Shown in pieces: positions 27,207 through 34,525 of a stretch of 64,000 bases of DNA; within the stretch, counting starts at the first letter, position 1, and every line of letters starts with the position of its first letter. The translations under genes and the position numbers were made by a program. The stretch is taken from positions 1,116,001 through 1,180,000 of the forward strand of contig NZ_CP059163.1 of NCBI RefSeq assembly GCF_013466785.1, in the 5' to 3' direction. The notes beneath the pieces were generated by a model. That model searched no databases. It was given only the letters and a program-made list of their open reading frames with translations, and was not told the origin of the DNA. The DNA is from Nocardioides marinisabuli (GTDB lineage: Bacteria > Actinomycetota > Actinomycetes > Propionibacteriales > Nocardioidaceae).

Positions 27207-27241
27207 AAGGGCGGGGTCCTGGGCCGCTAGACGATGGGGGC
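27166..27241 (-). tRNA. tRNA-Glu (TTC)
   Basis: Minus-strand cloverleaf beginning GCCCCCATCGTCTAGCGG. The anticodon loop CTTTCAC gives anticodon TTC. The T arm is ACGGG-TTCGAAT-CCCGT, and CCA is encoded at 27168-27166. Its 3' half overlaps the end of the convergent TetR gene. Confidence 0.96.
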
Positions 27242-27371
27242 AGGACGCGCCAGATCATAACGTGACCCGTCGACGCCCGCGTGCGTCGGCTCGCGACCGG
27301 TGGGAGCGGCTGGCAGGCTGGGTGCCACCACCGGCCAGCACGTGCGGCACCGACGACGAGGAGGGTCAGCG

Positions 27372-28454
27372 ATGGGCAGGGCCACCCTCCAGTCGATCGC
27401 CGACGAGGTCGGCGTCAGCCGGATGACGATCTCCAACGCATTCTCGCGCCCCGAGAAGCTCAGCGCCGACCTGCGCACCCGCATCCTGGCCGTGGCCGAG
27501 AAGCAGGGCTACGCGGGGCCCGACCCGGCGGCGAGGGCACTGGCCCGGGGCCGGACCGGCACCGTGGGCCTGCTGGTGACCGGGCGGCTCGGCGACAACG
27601 TGCGCGACGCGGTCGGCACCCAGTTCCTGGTGGCGGTCGCCGACGCCCTCTCCGACCACGGGCTCGCCCTGACGCTGATCGTGGCCGGCGTCGGCAGCGA
27701 CGTGGTCCCCGCCCGGGACGTGCCGATGGACGGCGCGCTGGTCTACGTCAGCGAACCCGGCTCCCCGGACGTCGAGTGGCTGCGCAAGCGCGAGCTGCCG
27801 CTGGTGACGATCGACCAGGACCCGCTGCCCGGAGTGCCCAGCATCAACGTGGACGACCTGGCCGGAGCCCGGGCCGCGGCCCAGCACCTGCTCGACCTGG
27901 GTCACCGACGCATCGGCACCCTCAACCTCGACCCGGTCAGCCCACCCTCCCTCGAGCGCGCCCGGGGCTGGGCCCAGGCCTTCGCCACCACCGAGGTCGA
28001 GGTGGTCGAGGTGGTCACCCCCTTCCGGCCTCCCGAGGCGGCGTACACCGCTGCCGTGCGCCTGCTCAGCGCCGCGGACCGGCCCACGGCGGTGCTCTGC
28101 TACTCCGACGCGTACGCCGCGCAGGCGCTGCGGGCGGCCGAGTCGCTGGGGCTGCGGGTGCCCGACGACGTGTCGGTGGTCGGCTTCGACGACGGACCCC
28201 TGGCCGCCTCGCTGAGCCCCGCCCTCACGACGGTCGCCCAGGACGTCACCGAGAAGGGCCGGCTCGCGGTCACCAGGCTGCTCGAGGTGACCGCAGCCCG
28301 CGCCGCCGACGCCTCGACCAGCCCGGCCTCGGCGAGCGCGGCCCCGACGAGCACCGCCCCGCGCACGGTGATGGCGACCTCGCTGGTGGTGCGCGACAGC
28401 ACCGCGCCCCCACCCGCGCAGGTGCGCCCGGCTCGCGCGCAGGCCGATTCGTGA
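27372..28454 (+). CDS. LacI-family transcriptional regulator
   Basis: 360 residues from ATG 27372 with GAGGAGGG upstream. The N-terminal HTH is ATLQSIADEVGVSRMTISNAFSRPEKLS. The hinge and periplasmic-binding-like domain follow: TGTVGLLVTGRL, DGALVYVSEPG, LGHRRIGTLNL, VSVVGFDDGPLAASLSPALTTVAQD. Note PDDVSVVGFDD, typical of the family. No sugar transport or catabolic gene is adjacent, so its targets are elsewhere or it acts on itself. The tail is Ala/Thr/Pro-rich (SASAAPTSTAPRT). Confidence 0.92.
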   Translation: MGRATLQSIADEVGVSRMTISNAFSRPEKLSADLRTRILAVAEKQGYAGPDPAARALARGRTGTVGLLVTGRLGDNVRDAVGTQFLVAVADALSDHGLALTLIVAGVGSDVVPARDVPMDGALVYVSEPGSPDVEWLRKRELPLVTIDQDPLPGVPSINVDDLAGARAAAQHLLDLGHRRIGTLNLDPVSPPSLERARGWAQAFATTEVEVVEVVTPFRPPEAAYTAAVRLLSAADRPTAVLCYSDAYAAQALRAAESLGLRVPDDVSVVGFDDGPLAASLSPALTTVAQDVTEKGRLAVTRLLEVTAARAADASTSPASASAAPTSTAPRTVMATSLVVRDSTAPPPAQVRPARAQADS

Positions 28455-28488
28455 CGTCCCGCGGCGCTGCGGTAAGGTGACCGCGCTC

Positions 28489-28562
28489 GGGCAGGTAGCT
28501 CAGTTGGTACGAGCGTCCGCCTGAAAAGTGGAAGGTCGGCGGTTCGACCCCGCCCCTGCCCA
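28489..28562 (+). tRNA. tRNA-Phe (GAA)
   Basis: Acceptor GGGCAGG/CCTGCCC, D arm GCTC-AGTTGGTAC-GAGC, anticodon arm TCCGC-CTGAAAA-GTGGA with anticodon GAA at 28523-28525, T arm GGCGG-TTCGACC-CCGCC, discriminator A at 28562. The next bases are CGA, so CCA is not encoded. Confidence 0.95.
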
Positions 28563-28594
28563 CGAGCACCGCAGGGCTCTGACCTGCAGCACGA

Positions 28595-28622
28595 GGCCCC
28601 CGCCGGTTCACCGGCGGGGGCC
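28595..28622. terminator. Strong hairpin after tRNA-Phe
   Basis: GGCCCCCGCCGG-TTCA-CCGGCGGGGGCC is a perfect 12-base stem with a tetraloop, 33 bases after tRNA-Phe and 15 bases before the stop of the convergent HNH gene. It can end transcription from both sides. Confidence 0.8.
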
Positions 28623-28636
28623 TTCTGCGTCTCGGC

Positions 28637-30109
28637 TCAGACCAGGGCGCTGCGGCGTGCCTTGAGCTCCCAGCCTCGGAGTGGGTGCTGGGTGAGGTGC
28701 CACCTGGGGTCGTGGGCGCGGTGGTGGTGCCAGGAGCAGAGGGGGAGGGCGTCGTCGAGGTCGGTGTCGCCGTGGTGGGCCCAGGGGGTGAGGTGGTGGG
28801 TCTCGGTCCAGGCGAAGGGTCTCTCGCAGGTCCCGATGGCGCAGGTGTCGTAGAGCAGGAACAGGGCTTTGCGTTGGTGGTGGGTGTGGAGTCGTCGGGT
28901 GCGGCCGAGGTCGAGTGGGACCGAGTCGTTGGTGCCGGGCGGGGCGCCGAGGACGGCGGGGACGAGTCCGGCTTCGCAGGCCAGGCGGCGCAGGTCCCCG
29001 GCGGCGACCCGGGTGCCGGTGTCGAGGCGGGCGGTGCCGGTCTCGTGGGGTCCGTGCCAGTCGGGCCAGGTGGTGGGGTCGAGGTCGCCGGACTGTGCGA
29101 GGTCGCGGGTGAGGTCTTCGGCGGTCATGGTGACGAGCAGTGTGAGGGCGTTGGCGCCGTTCCAGCCGTCGGTGGGCAGGTGCTCGATGAGCTCGCACAG
29201 GGCGTTGCCTGCGACCTCCCAGCCGGAGAGGCCGTGGTCGGGGCCGGTGGGGGCGGACTCGTCGTACCCGGAGACCTGTTCTCCCTCCGGGCCGTTGCGC
29301 GCCTTGTTGAGGCGCCGGGGTGCGGAGAGGGTCTCGAGGGCGGTGCGGAGCAGGGAGCCGTGGAGCTCGGGGATGGTGAACTTGCCGGAGTAGGTGCCGT
29401 CGCCGTTGTCGTGCAGGGCGAGGTAGGTCTCGTGCTTGGCTCGCCTGGATTCGCGCCCGAGCATGATCGCTTCGTGCTTGTCGGCGAGGTCGCGGTCGAC
29501 GACGTCGAGCATCCGCCGCGCGGCTTGGCGGAGCCTCTTGGGGTTCATCGGGCGACCGGTGCGGGTGCCGATGCCGATGGCTTTGTTCACCAGGACCTCT
29601 TCGGCGGCGGCGAGCTGCTCGGGGGTGGTCTCGAGGGGTGCTTGTTCGGCGGCGGCGACGATGATGCGGACCTGGCGGGTGGTGATCGCACCGGTCGCGT
29701 ACGCCGCACGCGCGTGGTGGTACTTGCTGCGGAGCAGCTCCGCCACCCGCGCACCACCGGCGAGGACCTCACGGGACTGCTCGGTCAGGGCGGCGGCCCA
29801 CGCGTCGGTACCGGTGGCGGCCTCGGCGTCGGCGACCTGGCGTCGTTCGGCCTCACCGAGCACCTCACCCAGCAGCGCGGACGCCTCTGCCTCCAGTCCC
29901 GAGAGGGCTTGGACCAGGACAGCGAGGTCCTCGACCGGCTGCCGACGCAGATCCCCGTCGCGAGCAGCCGCCATCGCCGCACGAGCCGCCGCGACCGCCG
30001 CCGCGACAGGACCCGACTCAGGCGCTGGGGCGAGGCTGGCGGGCACCCCAGGACCCGGGCCGGGGGCCCGGTCGCTGGTGGGGTGCTGGAGCAGCCTCAT
30101 GCCCACCAT
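28637..30109 (-). CDS. DUF222 / 13E12-repeat HNH endonuclease-like protein
   Basis: 490 residues. The DUF222 domain spans about 50-330 (LAVLVQALSGLEAEASALLGE, TGTDAWAAALTEQSREVLAGGAR, VNKAIGIGTRTGRPMNPKRLR). The C-terminal HNH domain follows: CAIGTCERPFAWTETHHLTPWAHHGDTDLDDALPLCSWHHHRAH, with the two Cys ligands, WTETHHL and CSWHHHRAHD. Such REP13E12-type genes are common in actinobacteria and linked to mobile or DNA-repair functions. GTG/ATG starts at 30109 or 30100. A LexA-type SOS box lies 24 bases upstream, agreeing with DNA-damage control known for mycobacterial relatives. Confidence 0.9.
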   Translation of the reverse strand: MVGMRLLQHPTSDRAPGPGPGVPASLAPAPESGPVAAAVAAARAAMAAARDGDLRRQPVEDLAVLVQALSGLEAEASALLGEVLGEAERRQVADAEAATGTDAWAAALTEQSREVLAGGARVAELLRSKYHHARAAYATGAITTRQVRIIVAAAEQAPLETTPEQLAAAEEVLVNKAIGIGTRTGRPMNPKRLRQAARRMLDVVDRDLADKHEAIMLGRESRRAKHETYLALHDNGDGTYSGKFTIPELHGSLLRTALETLSAPRRLNKARNGPEGEQVSGYDESAPTGPDHGLSGWEVAGNALCELIEHLPTDGWNGANALTLLVTMTAEDLTRDLAQSGDLDPTTWPDWHGPHETGTARLDTGTRVAAGDLRRLACEAGLVPAVLGAPPGTNDSVPLDLGRTRRLHTHHQRKALFLLYDTCAIGTCERPFAWTETHHLTPWAHHGDTDLDDALPLCSWHHHRAHDPRWHLTQHPLRGWELKARRSALV

Positions 30110-30132
30110 TCCCCCACGCCGAAACCGGTTTG

Positions 30133-30148
30133 TCGAACACTTGTTCTA
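30133..30148 (-). promoter_or_regulatory. LexA-type SOS box
   Basis: TCGAAC-ACTT-GTTCTA differs from the actinobacterial SOS consensus TCGAAC-N4-GTTCGA at one of twelve defined bases. It lies 24 bases before the DUF222/HNH start, in promoter position. Confidence 0.7.
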
Positions 30149-30242
30149 AACGATTCTGCCCTCCCGGGACGCAGCTCACACGACGACGAGCGCCACCGAA
30201 CGGGTGGTGAGACAAGTGCTTGACGCCCCTACCGTCGGGACC

Positions 30243-31037
30243 ATGACCGGCACAGCGCAGCCCCCCCTCACCCCGACCACCGCACGCACGCCGGGGACCC
30301 GGCCGCTGGCCTGGGCGGTGCTGGCTGCCTCCGTCCTCGAGGTCGTGGCGCCAGCGATCACCCTCAACGGACCCGGCTCCTCCCCCGACGCCGGTTCGGG
30401 GCCGGAGCTGCTGATCACCCCCGCCGGGTGGGCCTTCTCGATCTGGGGCGTCATCTACGCCCTGGCGATCGCCCAGGCGGTCGGGGTGCTCGCCGCCGGG
30501 GCCGAGCACACCTCCCGGCGCCTCCAGGTCTCCCAGCTGGTGCTGTACGTCGGCGGGGCGGTGTGGATCGCGGTCGCGGGCGTCGACAGCACCCTGGCCA
30601 CCGCCGCCGTGCTGGTCGTGATGGCGGTGGCCGCCACCGCCGCCGTCCTCACCGTCGCCACCCAGGGCGGGCCCGAGTGGCTGCGGCTGCTCAGCCGCGC
30701 AGCGGTCGGCCTGTACGCCGGCTGGGTGACCGCAGCGGTCTTCCTCAACGTCTCCACGGCCCTGGCCGAGCTCGGCCCGCTGTCGGCGCGTGACGCCGGC
30801 TGGCAGGTCGTCGTGCTGGCGCTGGCCGCACTGACCCTGCTCGTGATCACCGCGCTGACCGGCGGGGTGGTCACCTACGCGCTGGCCGGCGCCTGGGCGA
30901 TGCTCGGCATCGCCGTGACCGCGGCCGGGGACGGCACCACCGCGGTGCTCGTCACGGCCGTCGTCGCCGGAACGGCGCTGCTGGTCGCGCTCGCGACGGC
31001 CGCGGCGCGGGCCCGGCGAGCGGTCGCCACCGCCTGA
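30243..31037 (+). CDS. TspO/MBR-like tryptophan-rich sensory-type membrane protein
   Basis: 264 residues, with about eight hydrophobic segments. ITPAGWAFSIWGVIYALAIAQAVGV resembles the helix 1 to loop signature of the TspO-related family (AFxIWGxIY). The rest is Ala/Val-rich helices (YVGGAVWIAVAGVDSTLATAAVLVVMAVAATAAVL, seen as repeated helices). ATG 30243 follows GGGACC. Longer than classical TspO (about 160 residues), matching an actinobacterial variant. Ligand unknown. It precedes the CNNM pair by 51 bases, perhaps as part of the same unit. Confidence 0.7.
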   Translation: MTGTAQPPLTPTTARTPGTRPLAWAVLAASVLEVVAPAITLNGPGSSPDAGSGPELLITPAGWAFSIWGVIYALAIAQAVGVLAAGAEHTSRRLQVSQLVLYVGGAVWIAVAGVDSTLATAAVLVVMAVAATAAVLTVATQGGPEWLRLLSRAAVGLYAGWVTAAVFLNVSTALAELGPLSARDAGWQVVVLALAALTLLVITALTGGVVTYALAGAWAMLGIAVTAAGDGTTAVLVTAVVAGTALLVALATAAARARRAVATA

Positions 31038-31088
31038 CCCTGACCGACCCACCCTCCCGGTGAGCCGTGAGGCTGCCACAGTGGAGGC

Positions 31089-32513
31089 ATGGACGTCGCC
31101 CTCACCCTGGTCGCCGGCAGCCTGCTGATCGCGGTCATCATCGCGGCCAACGGCTACTTCGTGGCCCAGGAGTTCGCCTACATGGCCGTCGACCGGTCGC
31201 GCCTGAAGGCCATGGCCGGGCGCGGCGACAAGGCGGCCCAGCGGACCCTGCGGATCACCGACCGCACCTCCTTCATGCTCTCGGGCGCCCAGCTCGGCAT
31301 CACCGTCACCGGTCTGCTGGTCGGCTACGTCGCCGAGCCGGTGCTGGGCACGGCGATCGGCGAGGTGCTGGGCGGCGTGGGCGTGCCGACCGCCACCGGC
31401 ATCCTGGCCGGCACCGTCCTGGTGCTGGTCGGCTCCACCTTCGTGCAGATGCTCTTCGGCGAGCTCTTCCCCAAGAACCTCGCCATCGCCCGGCCGTACC
31501 CGGTCGCCGAGCGCCTCTCCCGCTCGACCCTCGTCTACATGGCCGCCTTCGGGTGGCTGATCCGGGTCTTCGACGCCGCCTCCAACGCGCTGCTCAAGGT
31601 CCTGCGGATCGAGCCCGTGCACGACGTCGAGCACTCCGCCAACCTCCACGACCTGCGCCGCATCGTCAGCGTCTCCCGCGACTCCGGCGAGCTGCCGCCC
31701 GAGCTGAGCCTGGTGCTCGACCGGATGCTCGACTTCCCCCAGCGCCCCGTGGGCCACGCCCTGGTGCCGCGCTCGCGGGTCGACGTGCTGGCCCACGACA
31801 CCCCGCTGACCGAGGTGCGCGACGTGATGGAGGGCGGGCACTCCCGCTACCCCGTGCTCGACGACGAGGGCGACGTCGTCGGGGTGGTCCACCTCGTCGA
31901 CGTCCTGGAGTCCCTGCACGGGACCGGGGACACCGGGGACCGCCCCGTCAGCGACGTGGCGCGCCCCGCGACCGTCGTGCCGACCCTGATGCTGCTGCCC
32001 GGGGCGCTGGCCGCCATGGACGAGTCCGGCGACCAGATGGCCTGCGTGGTCGACGAGTACGGCGGCTTCGTCGGCGTGGTGACCCTCGAGGACCTCGCCG
32101 AGGAGGTCGTCGGCGAGATCACCGACGAGCACGACGTCGACGAGGAGCCGCACCTCGTGCCGGTCGGCGACGACGGGCGCTGGACGGTGCGCGGCGACGC
32201 GCCCCTCGACGAGGTCGAGCGCGAGATCGGCGTGGTGCTGCCCGAGGGCGACTACGTCACCGTGGGCGGACTCGTGATCGCCACCCACGGCGCGCTGCCC
32301 CGGGTGGGTGAGCAGGTGGTCGTGCCCCTGCCCGACGACCCGGCCGACCTCGCCCACGACGACCACCCGCCCCGGCGCCGCCTGGAGGTCGAGGTGCTCG
32401 AGGTCGCCCGCCACGTCCCGACCCAGCTGGCCGTCGCCCTGCACGCCACGGATCCGGACGCCCCCGACGAGCACGCCGAGCACGCCGAGACCGAGAGCGA
32501 GGTCGCCCGATGA
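31089..32513 (+). CDS. CNNM/CorC-type hemolysin family protein 1
   Basis: 474 residues: an N-terminal DUF21 membrane domain with helices (VAGSLLIAVIIAANGYFVAQEFAYM; conserved GELFPKNLAIARPYPVAERLSR), two CBS domains (LVPRSRVDVLAHDTPLTEVRDVM...HSRYPVLDDEGDVVGVVHL; MACVVDEYGGFVGVVTLEDLAEEVVGEI), and a C-terminal CorC_HlyC domain (WTVRGDAPLDEVEREIGV). Family members move or regulate Mg2+/Co2+; the 'hemolysin' label is historical. It overlaps the next paralogue by four bases. Confidence 0.93.
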   Translation: MDVALTLVAGSLLIAVIIAANGYFVAQEFAYMAVDRSRLKAMAGRGDKAAQRTLRITDRTSFMLSGAQLGITVTGLLVGYVAEPVLGTAIGEVLGGVGVPTATGILAGTVLVLVGSTFVQMLFGELFPKNLAIARPYPVAERLSRSTLVYMAAFGWLIRVFDAASNALLKVLRIEPVHDVEHSANLHDLRRIVSVSRDSGELPPELSLVLDRMLDFPQRPVGHALVPRSRVDVLAHDTPLTEVRDVMEGGHSRYPVLDDEGDVVGVVHLVDVLESLHGTGDTGDRPVSDVARPATVVPTLMLLPGALAAMDESGDQMACVVDEYGGFVGVVTLEDLAEEVVGEITDEHDVDEEPHLVPVGDDGRWTVRGDAPLDEVEREIGVVLPEGDYVTVGGLVIATHGALPRVGEQVVVPLPDDPADLAHDDHPPRRRLEVEVLEVARHVPTQLAVALHATDPDAPDEHAEHAETESEVAR

Positions 32514-33529
32514 CCGGTCTGGCCGCCATCCCCGTCACCATCGCGATCATCGCGGCGAGCGCCTTCTTCGTCGCCACCGAGTTCTCGGTCATCGCCGCCC
32601 GCCGCACCCGCCTCGAGGCCGCGGCCGCCGACAGCCGCTCGGCCCGCGCCGCGCTGCGCAGCGCCTCCGAGGTGCCGCTGCTGCTCGCCGGCAGCCAGCT
32701 CGGCATCACCGCCTGCACCCTGGCCCTGGGCGCGGTCACCAAGCCCGCCGTGGACCACGCGCTCGAGCCGGTGCTCGAGCAGGTCGGCCTGCCGGCCTAC
32801 GTCGCCGCACCGGCGTCGTTCGCGCTGGCGCTGCTGCTGGTGACCTTCCTGCACCTCGTCGTCGGCGAGATGGCCCCGAAGTCGTGGGCGATCAGCCACC
32901 CCGAGCGCTCCGCGACCCTGCTGGCGCTGCCGATGCGGGGCTTCATGTGGGCCTTCCGGCCGGTGCTGACGGTCCTCAACGACGCCGCCAACCGGCTGGT
33001 GCAGCGGATGGGGGTCGAGCCGGTCGCCGAGGTGGCGATCGAGCAGGACCCCGACGACCTGCGCGAGCTGGTGCGCCACTCCGCCGAGACCGGCGAGCTC
33101 GACGCCGGTTCCTCCGAGCAGCTCGTCGGCGCCCTGGAGACCTCCCGCGCCACGGTCGACGAGGTCATCGGCGAGCGGGAGCTGGTCGTGGTCGACGCCG
33201 GGGCCAGCGTCGCCGACGTGCACGAGCGCGCCCGGAGCACCGGCCACCTGCGCATCCTCGTCGGCAACCAGCACGCCCCCACCGGGGTCGTGCACGTGCG
33301 CGACACGCTGACGGCGTCCGGACAGGACGCGGTCGAGCCGTTCGTCCGCGGCCTGCACCGCCTCGACGGGAGCACGACCGTCCTGGAGGCGCTCTCGGCG
33401 CTGCGCGAGGAGGGCACCCAGATCGCCCTGGTCGTGCGGGAGGGCGCCAGCCCCGCCGTCGTGACGATCGCCGACCTGCTGTCGCGGCTGATGCCGGCCA
33501 CCGCGCGCGCGGAGAAGGTCGAGCAGTAG
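32510..33529 (+). CDS. CNNM/CorC-type hemolysin family protein 2
   Basis: 339 residues; a shorter paralogue of the preceding gene. The DUF21 membrane domain contains AFFVATEFSVIAARRTRLEAAA, GSQLGITACTLALGAVTKPAV and HLVVGEMAPKSWAISHPERSATLL. The CBS pair is followed by a very short tail and no CorC_HlyC domain. ATGA overlap with gene 1 implies a hetero-oligomer of long and short forms, a common actinobacterial arrangement. Likely a divalent cation transporter or regulator. Confidence 0.92.
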   Translation: MTGLAAIPVTIAIIAASAFFVATEFSVIAARRTRLEAAAADSRSARAALRSASEVPLLLAGSQLGITACTLALGAVTKPAVDHALEPVLEQVGLPAYVAAPASFALALLLVTFLHLVVGEMAPKSWAISHPERSATLLALPMRGFMWAFRPVLTVLNDAANRLVQRMGVEPVAEVAIEQDPDDLRELVRHSAETGELDAGSSEQLVGALETSRATVDEVIGERELVVVDAGASVADVHERARSTGHLRILVGNQHAPTGVVHVRDTLTASGQDAVEPFVRGLHRLDGSTTVLEALSALREEGTQIALVVREGASPAVVTIADLLSRLMPATARAEKVEQ

Positions 33530-33664
33530 GGAGCCCCAAAGGTCAGTAGGGAGGCCGGACTACCTGATCGGGTGGTTTGGCGAGCAGGTCGGTGCACGGG
33601 TGTTTTACCCGGCCCGGGTGCGGGCACAGGACGGTGCACCGCACCCGACCTGAGGAGACACCAG

Positions 33665-34515
33665 ATGAGCGAGCACCGCGAGCCGCAGGGCCTGTCCGAC
33701 GAGGAGCTGGCCGCCGAGACCGGCACCGCCCTCCCCGACAAGGAGGTCGTCTCGATCCTCGACCTCAACGCCGACCTCGACCTCGCGATCGACGCCGCGG
33801 CCCCCATCGACCTCGGTGTGGCGGCCAACGCCAACGTCGCGGCCCCGATCGACGCCGCGGTGGGCGCCAACGTGCTCTCGGAGGGCTCGACCGCCCAGGC
33901 GATGGCCGACCAGGGCGCGGTCATCAACCAGAACGTCGAGGCCGACGCGATCGCCAACGCCACGCAGGACAGCACCCTCGAGCAGGGCGCCTCGCCCGAC
34001 GCCTCGGCCTCGAACGACCCGGTGACCACCGCGGCGGGCGACCCGACCGGACAGGAGTCGACCACCCCGACCGCACCCGACGCGACCGGCACGACCGGCA
34101 CGATCGGCGGCGCCGTCGACGGTGCGACCGGCGCGGTGGACGGTGCCACCGGCGGCGCCACGGGCGGCGCGACCGACGGCTCGGCGACACCGTGGGCGGC
34201 GCCGTGGGTGACGCGGGCGGCGCCGTGGGCGGCGTGACCAGCGGCGCTCCCTCGGTGGGCGACCTGGCCGACGGCAACCTGCTCGACGTCAACGTCGACC
34301 TGGCCGCCGACGCCAACCTCGCGGCCCCGATCAACGGTGCCGTGGCCGCCAACGCCAACGTGGCCGCGCCGATCGACGCCGCGGTGGCCGCCAACGTCGG
34401 CTCGGTCGACAGCGACGCGGTGGCCCTGGCCCAGCAGGACGCGATCATCAACCAGAACATCGAGGGCTCGGCGGAGGCCACCTCCGACCAGACCTCCGAC
34501 ATCTCGCAGCCCTGA
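33665..34515 (+). pseudogene. Duplicated-repeat protein with leader-like N-terminus, one frame break
   Basis: Two frames make one protein of 283 residues after adding one base near 34181. Frame one runs 33665 to about 34181, and frame two runs on to 34515. The start has GAGGAG ten bases before ATG. Residues 1-35 (LSDEELAAETGTALPDKEVVSIL) resemble a RiPP-type leader. Two copies of a module of about 70 residues follow at each end, both containing ANANVAAPIDAAV and INQN, separated by a Thr/Ser/Gly-rich linker (GGAVDGATGAVDGATGG). There is no signal peptide. The stop lies 10 bases before the PqqD-M50 protease gene, its likely partner. The break at GGC(C)TC may be a sequence error, since both halves are undamaged. 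Confidence 0.7.
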
Positions 34516-34525
34516 CGGAGACCCG

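Noticed and set aside
34142..34250. Programmed frameshift in the repeat protein
   Set aside because: No slippery heptamer or downstream stem was seen, and three other breaks in the window have the same GC(C)T context. Sequence error is simpler.
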